The position numbers and the translations under genes are program-made. 64,000 nt of DNA, from contig JBCFYV010001001.1 of assembly GCA_039000515.1 (NCBI GenBank), positions 3,182,358 to 3,246,357 of the forward strand, written 5' to 3'. The notes under the pieces were generated by a model. That model made no database searches. It was given only the letters and a program-made list of their open reading frames with translations, and was not told where the DNA came from. Below, piece by piece: positions 46,756 to 55,747 of this stretch (position 1 is its first letter; every line of letters starts with the position of its first letter). Source of the DNA: Timema cristinae (taxonomy: Eukaryota > Arthropoda > Insecta > Phasmatodea > Timematidae).

Positions 46756-47850
46756 AATGCCGAGTAAGCTTGTTTCCTTACAAGGTAGGACTTGTTAAAC
46801 GTCCCCAATTTATGTCTGTCTGTCAGCCTGCGTGTATGTTACTAGTATAGACCAAATTGTTTAACTAATTTTCTCCAAATTTGGTATATTTTTTATTCTG
46901 TCTCAGTGGATGATTGTAAATTTGAAGCATATAAATAAGGGTCATAATTTACCTTAACTGCCTAAACTCAAAAGGTCGATTAGTTCAAAAATGGCCCCAA
47001 ATATCTTTGATTTAATTTCACCAATTCACAGAGCTTAATTCTATACAAATTAGACATAATTGTTGATAGGCCAAGAGTTCGCAAAAATAGGAAGGCGTTT
47101 AGATCTTTATTTTTCAAAAGGTGTAACTTACTTTCTAATGCATAAATAATTTGATCAACATTTTTAAAACCTAGTGATGGAAGCAAGAGGCTATGAATGT
47201 AAACAATGGACCATTTATCTAGTTCTAAAAATAAATGGTATGATCCAAAAGTACAAGATCTACTTTCTCACAATGGTTTAACATAGTTTGAAACAGTTTA
47301 AAAAAAAAATCAATATTAATTTATTAAAACTCATCATTATCAATTTGTTTCCAGCTTGTGGTTGGGTCGGTTTAGTAAAAGGCCTCCATTTTCCTCTTTA
47401 CTTCCACCATTCTTCCTCCTTTATTAATTGCTTCTAATCTTCTCCTCTCAATCCCTCACCATGAGGTATTTTTCCTCCAAACCTCATCTCCATCATTCTC
47501 CTTGAGACCCTTTCTTTTTCCACCCTCATTACATGAACTTTAATAAAACAATCTTTAAATAATGTTTTATTTGCAAAATAAGAACGTGGTAATATTTATC
47601 TTGCAAACCTCCTCCCCTCCCAGATAGTCAGTTTTACCAAAATTGTTAGAAGCATCCTTTAAAAATATCTAATATATATATATGTGAGATTAAAACCCCG
47701 ATCTAGCCTCAACGTATGACCATTTAACATCTATCGGTTGATTTTGATTGAAAGAACAGTTTAGAAAATACAATTATATTTCTTTGCTGCCAACATTGAT
47801 AGCATTTTACTATATTATTTGTGTTATTTTATAGATATTGCTTTTATTTA
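46756..47850. other. AT-rich and C/T-rich sequence
   Basis: 47380-47520 is strongly pyrimidine-rich (TTCCTCC runs), like the block at 21050. Otherwise unrecognised. Confidence 0.4.
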
Positions 47851-48082
47851 AGCACAGCGTCTTACTACGCGTTCGAGTTATACGCTTATGTACTAATTTC
47901 GCTGGTGGTTTTCTGAACGGGGAAGATTGAATTAGAGGGCGTGTACCCGCATTCGCGTGAAGGAGAGAGGAAAACCCACCCTCAGTACACCCAACCGAGA
48001 TTCTAACCTCAATCTCCCCGTCATCGTCAGTCTAGTCTACTGAGAGAGTAGCGCCTTAGACCATGCGTCCACCGAAGCGGGT
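47851..48082 (-). mobile_element. SINE-B
   Basis: 3' end AGCACAGCGTCTTACTACGC, CATTCGCGTGAAGGAGAG, inverted B box and head complement CACCGAAGCGGG. Confidence 0.75.
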
Positions 48083-48422
48083 TCTATTTATTGTTAATAC
48101 AGTATCTATCAAATGCGACAGCTGCAAATAGCACTTGAAGTACTAATGTATTAAAATTGTTTTAGTAACTATCAGATACTGTATGTTCTCTCAACCAAAA
48201 TCAGGGTATAGGCATCAATATATGGGGAATCCCTCAAACAGATTCAGCTGTAGTCAGGTACAGACAGACACAATTGTAAGATAAGCTTTTTATTCAGGGG
48301 CACATGAAATATCAAGCTCCATCGTCCGGCTCTTATTTGAGCAGTAGGGAGAGTTAGAGTGCTCGCAAAGCTCGATAGGCAGGAACATTGTTTCCCTGTT
48401 TCTTTTCTTATCTATAACTTAC

Positions 48423-48600
48423 CGGCCAGCGGTTGTTTACATTCGACGTAGCAGTGTCACGACTTCACAATCGTCTTCGGTTGCAGTCGGCGTACCTCGG
48501 GAATGTTCGTCAAGGACGACGGCAAGACTGCGTACTCAACGACGAAATAAAGCGCGCGCGGAAAATGTTTACTTCGTCGTAACGATCGTACGTCGGTCCT
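48423..48600 (-). other. Candidate 5' non-coding exon/promoter segment (weak)
   Basis: This GC- and CpG-rich stretch (GCGCGCG, many CG steps) in AT-rich surroundings ends on the minus strand at a strong donor, ccg|gtaagttat. It contains no usable open frame; a minus-strand ATG is followed at once by TAA. It lies about 8 kb upstream of the RING exon in the gene's direction, where a 5' UTR exon could be. It may equally be part of the tRNA-like repeat beside it at 48600-48800. No promoter element is certain. Confidence 0.2.
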
Positions 48601-48815
48601 CATGAACCGGTGGTGAGAGGAAGCAAAGGCGCTTGCTTGGTAGACCTAAATTCGATTCCCGACAACACTTCCAAGGTCTGTGGTGTGGTCACGTGTCAAT
48701 GCCAAAGGGAAAGACACGTCGTAAAAATTTTAAAGTGTCATAAAAAGCTCCCGACTCGGCTGGGAGGCTCCGAGCTTCTCACAAACCCCTCTTTGTGCAT
48801 CCCAGCCAATTATTA
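48600..48815 (+). repeat. tRNA-like repeat (possible further SINE family)
   Basis: A B-box-like AATTCGATTCCC near 48650, then a body ending in the hairpin CTCGGCTGGGAGGCTCCGAG. Only one copy is in the window, so family status is uncertain. Confidence 0.35.
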
Positions 48816-49764
48816 GACTGTTTTAACGAGTCCTTCTTCCTCAACTCGGTGTGAATGTGGTATCATAAACAATAGGTATCGGTGGAAAAGTTTTTTTTTA
48901 TCAAGTTATAAATTCAACTTTTGCATAGTAACAATTGTATTTTCATATTTATTTAAACAATTAAAATTATAATGATTTAATCATATTATAGTATATTTAG
49001 GTCTATCGCGTCTATGTTAAGTGTTTATGGGCATTATGGTATGGATATTATAAAAGGTTTTACCATACCAGCTTTCAAAAGTCTATGAAAATGTGTCTGA
49101 TGGAAAAAGACTATAGCTAAATATTATTACCGGTAGTAATATATGTTTTCAGTTTAGGGTGTACCCTCCTTTAACCATAGTAAACATTTCATCCCAGCAT
49201 TAGTGAAGATAACAAACGAGTTGTTTCTTTCGATACCGGAGCGTGAGTACTAATATCAGTAAAAGTTGGAGTAAAAAATACTAGTATCGATATAGTAAAG
49301 TATCGATACTTTTTTCACATCCCTATACACACAAGACCAGTAAACACACCGCAATTACGATCGTAGCCAAGAGATTCACTTAATGTGGATGTAATTACAT
49401 TTTACGAGTGGGTCACTGTAGGGATGTCTGCAGATTATTGCGCTAAAATGTATTCAAAACTTTTTATTGGGGAAAGTTATATTTAATTAGGCTCGCTAGA
49501 CTTTCTAGTAGAAGTTTACTCGTCAAATGCAATTTACTTGAACTAGATTTTGAGCTTTCGGTGTTTAATTTGAATCAAAACGTATATTTCTCCCTTCACA
49601 CAAAGATGATAAATTTAAGACGACTTAGCTTACTATTGGTTGGAATTTTTAAATTAAAACCTGGGCCAGAATAAATAAACCGAAGTTTTTTTCTCTGTTT
49701 GAATCAAAAGAAAAGGGTACTTCTGCCAGTTTTTTAATAATGTTAACCAAAGATATTTTATTAA
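48816..49764. other. AT-rich sequence, nothing recognised
   Basis: No repeat relation or coding text seen. Confidence 0.5.
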
Positions 49765-49890
49765 AGTCCGTTCACCGTAGGAATTGTTTTCTGAAAGGTC
49801 TTTTTCCCTACCAGAAATCTATTATATAGTAGGATATTGGTAGGAAAAAAGACCTTCCAGAGAGTAACTCCTACCGTGAATGGAGTATAC
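49765..49890. mobile_element. Short hairpin MITE
   Basis: The arms TCACCGTAGGAATTGTTTTC with AAAGGTCTTTTTCCCTACC and, inverted, GGTAGGAAAAAAGACCTT with CTCCTACCGTGAATGGAGTA pair over about 47 bp. A related smaller hairpin (AAAGGCCTTTTTTCC / GGAAAAAAGGCCT) is at 35235-35302. Confidence 0.55.
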
Positions 49891-50014
49891 CAATAAACAA
49901 TAATTCACCAATCACGTATCTCGGTTACATCAATCTGTAAGCTCATTAGTGAAAGAATGACGAGTATTAATGTACCGTTGCTCAGGTGACGCCCAAATGT
50001 ACTAATCGTACATA

Positions 50015-50242
50015 CAGTAGCCCCATGACTTCTTTGGTGCTGGTTGACAGCTAACAGCTAAAAGCTTTTAAAAGCTACCAGACCAAACTATGTATCCCTA
50101 CGCTGAACCACATGATCTGCAAAAGCATGTGTTTAGCAGCTGTCACTTCTGACAGTCAATATTTAGGTACATACCTAAATGTTGACTGTCAGAAGTCAGC
50201 TGTGAGCTGTCAGTCAGCACCAAAGAATCCATGGGGCTACTG
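50015..50242. mobile_element. TA-flanked MITE with CAGTAG ends (full copy)
   Basis: The left end CAGTAGCCCCATGACTTCTT and the right end AAGAATCCATGGGGCTACTG are inverted, extending about 28 bp (TTTGGTGCTG / CAGCACCAAA). TA lies on both sides, as expected for Tc1/mariner-type MITEs. A second internal inverted pair, CAGCTGTCACTTCTGACAGT / ACTGTCAGAAGTCAGCTGTG, makes a long hairpin. Confidence 0.8.
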
Positions 50243-50249
50243 TAGCATC

Positions 50250-50476
50250 ATTGGAGGCTCTTTCCATGTCCCGATGAGATGAGGTGATGGTGATAGTGAA
50301 TATGACGGGGTGGAACCAATTAATATCTTAACCTAACTTAAGCCTAATTACCCAAACCTTGATGACCATGGGAATTATTCCCCTTCCAAGAAAAATTCCC
50401 CGGTAAGAATCGAACCCAGGACCACCAGGTCAGCAGCCAAGGGCTCTGACCACTCACACTATACCACGAAGCCGTT
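50250..50476 (-). mobile_element. SINE-C
   Basis: CTTTCCATGTCCCGATGAGA, TTAACCTAACTTAAGCCTAA, inverted B box (AGAATCGAACCC) and inverted A box (GACCACTCACACTATACCAC). It starts about 8 bp after the TA MITE at 50015-50242. Confidence 0.75.
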
Positions 50477-50767
50477 TTTCCATGAAGATGCAAACAAAGA
50501 ATGATTGCAGAGATGAGCCACTGCGCACACAGAAGGAAAATATGGAAATTCCTTAGGAAATCGTGTTTTCGTTGAAAACCACTATTTTTTCCGATATCCT
50601 GGACTCCAAACCTTTAAAATGAGTGATCATTGTCAAAATGGGTTTAGCCGTTTTATCGTAATTTCAACTAGCGGAAATGGGCTTATCAAGTTTTATATAT
50701 ATATTAATTGACTAGCAAGAACCCATGTAGTTGGTGTTCAAATGTATAAACAGGAAGGGTAGAAATA

Positions 50768-50986
50768 TTATTATTATTATTATTATATTATTATTATTAT
50801 TATTATATAGCACCACGTCTTACTACCCGTTCGGGTTATACGCACTTACGCTAATGTGTAATGGTAGGGTGATTGCGAGATGAAATGAAGGACCTACAGT
50901 TTAACGTGGAATCCGAACCACGGTGGAGGCCTGGCATTCCCCACATTCACAAGATGTCTTGTCAGATGTGAAGGAAGGGTTTGGAA
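50768..50986 (-). mobile_element. SINE-A copy 8, 5'-truncated
   Basis: Truncated within the body before the tRNA head, flanked by the 12-bp duplication AGGGTAGAAATA (50756-50767, 50987-50998). Confidence 0.87.
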
Positions 50987-51577
50987 AGGGTAGAAATAGG
51001 CAGTACTAAACAATAATAAAAAGAGGTCTTTAAAACAATACGAGTTCAGTTTCCTGAGGATATGATTGAAGTGGTTTCAACAAGACTAGAATATCATTCA
51101 AATATTCACGCTCAATCATTCAGTTCGCTTTTTCTCTAAAAAAAATAAATATATATGTTAGGGGGAATCATAAATGTTTAAAATTGATCATGAGCCGAAA
51201 TGCGTTCCAAACGAATAAATATGATAAAATGACTCCCTCCAAGAAACCCTTCCCCTCCCAAGATACTGACGTATATCTGCTTTGGTTCTCAAGAACTCCC
51301 TTGGGAGTAATTCTTTACAGGCCTTAGACCATATTACTGGCCGCTCAAAAAGTGCCTTGTGGTTAAAAATAACCAACAGATAAGTATTTGAGTCCTTTTA
51401 ACACACTAGATAAACAAACATTTATCTTCTGTGTGCCAAAAAACGCCAATCGCAAAATAGGACGGGGACAGAGAAAGATAGAAATGAATTGTTCAAACAA
51501 GGACAGCACAGTAAAAATTCACCCTTGACCCTTCAGGTCAAAGCCACAAGTTTTGTTTGAGGGGAATGCTTTTTGTT

Positions 51578-52661
51578 GGTCCTGGCCAGGCTTGCGACCT
51601 GGTCGCCGCGTTTTATGACCAGATGTGTTACTAGCCATAGTAGTATCTAGTTATATGACCAGATGTGTTACTAGCCATAGTAGTATCTAGTTATATGAAG
51701 AAAAAACGTACATCTAAAAAATACGGTTTCCACCCCATTAATAATCAGAGACGTACTTATGGACAGTTTCATAACTTATTTAATGAACTCAGAAAGGCTG
51801 AAGATAGATTTTTTCAGTATTTTAGAATGAGTGTAGCTTCATTTGACGAACTTTGCTCATACGTCAGAGAGGGCATTGAGAAGCAAAGAACGAGAATTAA
51901 TAACTCGATTCCAGTGGAAGAAAGAGTGGCGGTCGCATTGAGGTAAGATGAGACATGATAAACAACATTTTTTACAGTAGCAATGCCCTGTAAAATTTAC
52001 TTGAAATTGTGTATTAAAAATACAAGTTTTAAAAACGGAAATTTTTTTCTAATTGTTAGCAGGGTTACTAAACACACTAAACACACTAGACTCGCTCTCA
52101 TGTTCAGATGTTGTTGATCTTCGTTGTGTTGGTGATGAAATGCTTGAGATACTGGTTGGTGGCTAGGTTGATGGGTAAGTGATGAAATTGGTTGAAAGAC
52201 ATTGTTTGGCTTTGGTTAGCATATACATGATGGTTGAAGTAATGAAGGGTTGAAGGGTGGTGGGTGGTTGTGATTTACATATGGAGGATGGTTGAAAGTA
52301 GTTACTTCATTTATAAATAGCTCGGTATCAAACATTGCTAAGTACAATACCCTCTACAGAGTGTCAAACTTCAGACGGGCGGGAACCGGGAAACACTGGG
52401 CGGTTTGCAAGGAAGTTAGTGAAAATGCTTAGTGGAGGAGTGATAGTGTGGTTCCAAGCACCTTATCGGTGAAATTTTAACCTAAGATGACGCAAGCAAA
52501 CCTACACAAGTGTCCAGTGTTCTCGCGACAGGCTGCGACCCGAACGCAAGCGTGGCCACCTCCATAAGAATCAATGTAATACACTACTGCGACCTGGTCC
52601 GGCGGCATCCTGGTCGCGGCGACCAGGTCGCGGCGACCAGGTCGCAAGCCTGGCCGGGGTC
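51578..52661 (+). mobile_element. PIF/Harbinger-like transposon remnant with 33-bp terminal inverted repeats
   Basis: The left end 51578-51610 and right end 52629-52661 are inverted copies differing at only a few of the outer bases (core CCAGGCTTGCGACCTGGTCG). The right end is preceded by a partial tandem duplicate of the repeat. No matching 3-bp TWA target duplication is visible (right flank TAA, left flank GTT), so the exact outer boundary is uncertain. Inside is the first exon of a HARBI1-type gene; the catalytic part is missing, so the copy is internally deleted and non-autonomous. Confidence 0.7.
51695..51943 (+). pseudogene. HARBI1-like transposase, 5' exon only
   Basis: From ATG 51695 the frame runs 82 codons plus to an exon end at a good donor (TTGAG|GTAAGA). 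It reads MKKKRTSKKYGFHPINNQRR, then TYGQFHNLFNELR, RFFQYFRMSVASFDELCSY and VEERVAVALR. The W/F-HPIN, GxFHxL, FFxYFRMSxxSFDxL and P-EERxAVxLR motifs are the conserved N-terminus of insect PIF/Harbinger nucleases (HARBI1-like), which commonly have an intron straight after the AVxLR motif. No DDE nuclease exon follows within the element. The 40-bp stretch just before the start (51617-51656) is directly repeated at 51657-51696, so the start codon region has been duplicated. It could be spliced onto nothing recognisable here. Confidence 0.75.
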
Positions 52662-52859
52662 TAAACAAACAGATTGGAGGCACGTGTTTAAATCCCAGCT
52701 GGAGACACTTGACTTTTTTTCACTTGTTGTTTTGAAAACTATTGATACTATCGTTTGCCGTACTTCATGGACCCACCAAATGAGTTAATAACTGAAAGCT
52801 CGCTTTGCTCGTTGGGGGCTCCACCCCAAACCCCCAGTACATTTTCTTTACGAGTGGAT

Positions 52860-53135
52860 GTAAACTAATGTAATTCTAGAGCCCTTTTTTTCGATAGGTC
52901 TTACCGTTTAGCCACAACAGACCTCCAAAGAAAGGTCCGCACCGACTTTAAAGTTCCTCCGCCATTTTGAATGTTTTTCGGGGGTTAAAAATTTTTTTTT
53001 TTTACTTTTTGGAATTTTCCCGTTGGTTACAGGCTAGAAGCTCTAAGTTTGCCAAATTTCAAGTTTCTAGCTCATCTGGAAGTGGGTAAACATTAATATC
53101 AGTGAGTGAGTCAGCCATGTGGCTTGTGGCTGGAA
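52860..53135 (+). repeat. Decayed dispersed-repeat tail
   Basis: TAGCCACAACAGACCTCCAA, CCGCCATTTTGAATGTTTTT and CAAGTTTCTAGCTCATCTGG have the look of the same class of widespread repeat tails as the segment at 20995. Family not named. Confidence 0.35.
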
Positions 53136-53204
53136 TAATAAATAATATAGCAACTAATTTATTTGTAAAGTTAATTTATTCTACCTGTTACCCATATCAG
53201 TAAA

Positions 53205-53430
53205 CACGTGGAATAAACGTCAAGCTCGCTTGGCCTGGTTTCATGATGACGGGAAGGTTTGGGCTCGAATCCCAGCTGAGTGTTCTGCGGGTGATTTTAA
53301 TAAATGATTTTCCACTCTCCCTCTACTCAAATTCTGGTAAATTTCCACACAATTCTAGCTTCCTCATTTCTACCACAGTGGTGCAATAATTAAATGCAGA
53401 TAGTCTAAACAAGTAATAAGACGTGGTTTG
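53205..53430 (+). mobile_element. SINE-B variant
   Basis: Head with B box GGGCTCGAATCCC, body ATGATTTTCCACTCTCCCTC, and 3' end AAGTAATAAGACGTGG. Confidence 0.6.
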
Positions 53431-53485
53431 AAATATACATTTGTTCCTCTAAATCAGGAATTATCAACCTTTCTAGGCTAATGGC

Positions 53486-53895
53486 ACCCTTGTGAAGGAG
53501 ATAATCTCGCAGCACCCTTGTGAGGGGGATTAGAATCTTGTGGCACCTTGTGAGGGGGATTAGGATCTTGTGGCACCCTCGTGAAGGGAATTATAATCTT
53601 GTGGCACCCTTATGAAGGAGATTAAGATATCGCGGCACCCTTGTGAGGGGGATTAGAATCTTGTGGCACCCTTATGAAGGAGATTAGGATATCGCGGCAC
53701 CCTTGTGAGGGGGATTAGAATCTTGTGGCACCCTTGTGAAGGGGATTATAATCTTGTGGCACCCTTATGAAGGAGATTAGGATATCGCGGCACCCTTGTG
53801 AGGGGGATTAGAATCTTGTGGCACCCTTATGAAGGAGATTAGGATCTTGTGGAACCCTTGTGAAGGGGATTATAATCTTGTGGTACCCTTGTAAG
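53486..53895. repeat. 31-bp minisatellite, about 13 copies
   Basis: Unit GGCACCCTTGTGAGGGGGAT followed by TAGAATCTTGT. A second type reads CTTATGAAGGAGATTAGGAT followed by ATCGC. Lies within the possible hAT-like element. Confidence 0.92.
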
Positions 53896-54220
53896 AATTT
53901 TAATAAATTTTTTGTTTTTCCTATTTAAAAAAAATTTTCATCCAAAGTAGAATATATGAGAGTAGCATGTTAAACAATTAGCAATGTTTTAATATGTAAT
54001 TGTTTAAAATTAAAATAAATATTTTTACTTAATCCCTTACTGTGTTAATTGAAAAATATAAAAATATAAATAACAAAAACAGTTAATGAAATTCATAAAT
54101 ACGGTTATAGAGTAAAATAGCTTTGGAACTCAATAAACTAGCACACTAACTAACCACAATGTGAGATCAATAAAAAATAATAATACAACTTAAAATGAAT
54201 AATATGTAGTCATCAAAACA

Positions 54221-54245
54221 CAGGGGGGGGGGGGCAGGGGGGGGG
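54221..54245. repeat. Poly-G run
   Basis: Two blocks of G (13 and 9) split by CA; a sequencing-prone, quadruplex-capable stretch. Confidence 0.85.
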
Positions 54246-54639
54246 ATGTTCTCACGTCGTGTGCCGTGGCACGTGCAGTTCAGAAAATCACTGAAAAATA
54301 AAACTTTCTTCTGTTTCTTTATTTCCATTATTTTGTCGTATAGTATTTTCTTTATTATATTTTGTTAACATTTTCCCCAATCAGAATCTTGCGACACCCC
54401 TGTCCAAACTCGCAGCACTCAGGAGATACCTATGCCTATATCTGTGGTATCAGCACTATGCTGTAACATTATTTCAATGTTGACGTTAATCTTTTCTTTG
54501 GTAATAAAAGTTTACATCTTGAATTTTGTTTTGTTTTAATATTTTCTCCATTTCAATTTATTTCAGAATAGTACGATATAGCAGAGTCAGGTCCACCGAT
54601 AGTTAAGATTAGTTGAAATTATATTGTTAAGGTAGTAGA

Positions 54640-55262
54640 GGATGAACTTTTATTAGTTTTGGAAATGTTGAGGGGAGACCCTTCTCTTTTTCTGGACCTT
54701 CAGTTTTACATCCAAGAATGTTTTTCATTGCTATTTGGGTGGTCCTTACCCCAGCTACCCCAATTTCAACCTTGCGCCACACCGATTAGTAACTTACCAG
54801 TTTATTCTTCTAGTTTTGGAAACTTTAAAAAAACTCTTCATCTTACCTGCCCTTTCTTACTAAGATAAAATATTTAATACTAATTTTGTTATTTGTGTCG
54901 TTCTCTCTACATTCCTGGCAAATTTAAGTTTTTATATTCCCTAAGAGGTTTTTTCTATTTCTTCCAGAGTAAAATTTTGAAATTTAAAATGTTCAGACAA
55001 TTATGTTGATTAGGAATAATCCCTACACCCACGTGCTAAATTTCAGTTCTCTACCACACAGAAACATAGTTTTTGTAATAGTTTTGGAAATTTTGACTCC
55101 CCACTCCCTCACCCCCTATCCAAGCCATTTCTCATTTGTTCTATTTTTATTATTTTATCTGAGAGTTTTCTATCTGCAGGAGTCTTTCTATCTGCAAAAA
55201 AGGAGTCTTTCTATCTGCATACCAAATTTAAATTTTCTACCAGAACTAAAAGTGTTCTTTAT
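54640..55262 (+). repeat. Repeated C/T-rich unit (dispersed repeat)
   Basis: Recurring text AGTTTTGGAAA(C/T)TTT, CCCCAATTTCAACCTTG, and C/T-rich blocks occur here two to three times and again at 61640-61900. Open frames in it are accidental. Confidence 0.4.
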
Positions 55263-55368
55263 ATCCTGAAAATTGAAAAATGACACCTGGACACGGGAAT
55301 CGAACCCGGGACCTTCGGCTTAGTACGCCATTGCTCTTACCACTGAGCTATCCAGGATTCGTCCCGTG
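55262..55368 (-). mobile_element. SINE-D (tRNA-like head plus short body)
   Basis: The minus strand gives TCCTGGATAGCTCAGTGGTA (perfect A box) and GGTTCGATTCC (perfect B box), then TGTCATTTTTCAATTTTCAG. The cloverleaf is nearly complete, but the anticodon and T stems have mismatches and the sequence runs into a body shared with the neighbouring palindrome. It is therefore a SINE head rather than a working tRNA gene. Confidence 0.6.
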
Positions 55369-55555
55369 CTCATGGTCATTCTTCACTCATATTTTAAGGC
55401 AGAGTCTATGATGGACGTGCAGAAGTCGTCAGCTTATAAACACGTGATTACATAAGATCACAGCCATCAGACAACGCAGCCACCTGTGACTCGGTAGTTG
55501 GCATGATTGCAGCCAATTGACAATTATATATTATAATTGTCCGGGATTGCATATA

Positions 55556-55747
55556 TTAATGAATCAGATAGCCGAAGCTATCATCTATGCATTTTGGTGA
55601 GGATAGCACCTCTTAGATATCATATCCTGAAAATTGAAAAATGACACCTGGACAGGTGTCATTTTTCAATTTTCAGGATATGATATCTAAGAGGTGCTAT
55701 CCTCACCAAAATGCATAGATGATAGCTTCGGCTATCTGATTCATTAA
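55556..55747. repeat. 95-bp perfect palindrome with 2-nt spacer (SINE-D bodies head to head)
   Basis: The arms 55556-55650 and 55653-55747 are exact reverse complements around GA. The inner end (CACCTG / CAGGTG) and the adjoining TGTCATTTTTCAATTTTCAG are the SINE-D body also seen at 55262. No unpaired base was found within the arms. Confidence 0.9.

Larger units (their letters stand above)
53455..54293. mobile_element. Possible hAT-like element enclosing a 31-bp minisatellite
   Basis: The left end CAGGAATTATCAACCTTTC (about 53456) and the right end, reading CAGTGATTTTCTGAACTGC on the minus strand (about 54270-54290), resemble the two ends of a hAT MITE. The minisatellite at 53486-53895 and poly-G near 54221-54245 lie inside. 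No convincing target duplication was seen. Confidence 0.35.

Noticed and set aside
45965..46798. 277-codon open frame as a repeat-protein gene
   Set aside because: Composed entirely of the 72-bp array, starts at a non-ATG codon, no signal or splice support.
55285..55356. Functional tRNA gene
   Set aside because: A and B boxes are perfect, but the anticodon and T stems have mismatches and it continues into a SINE body.
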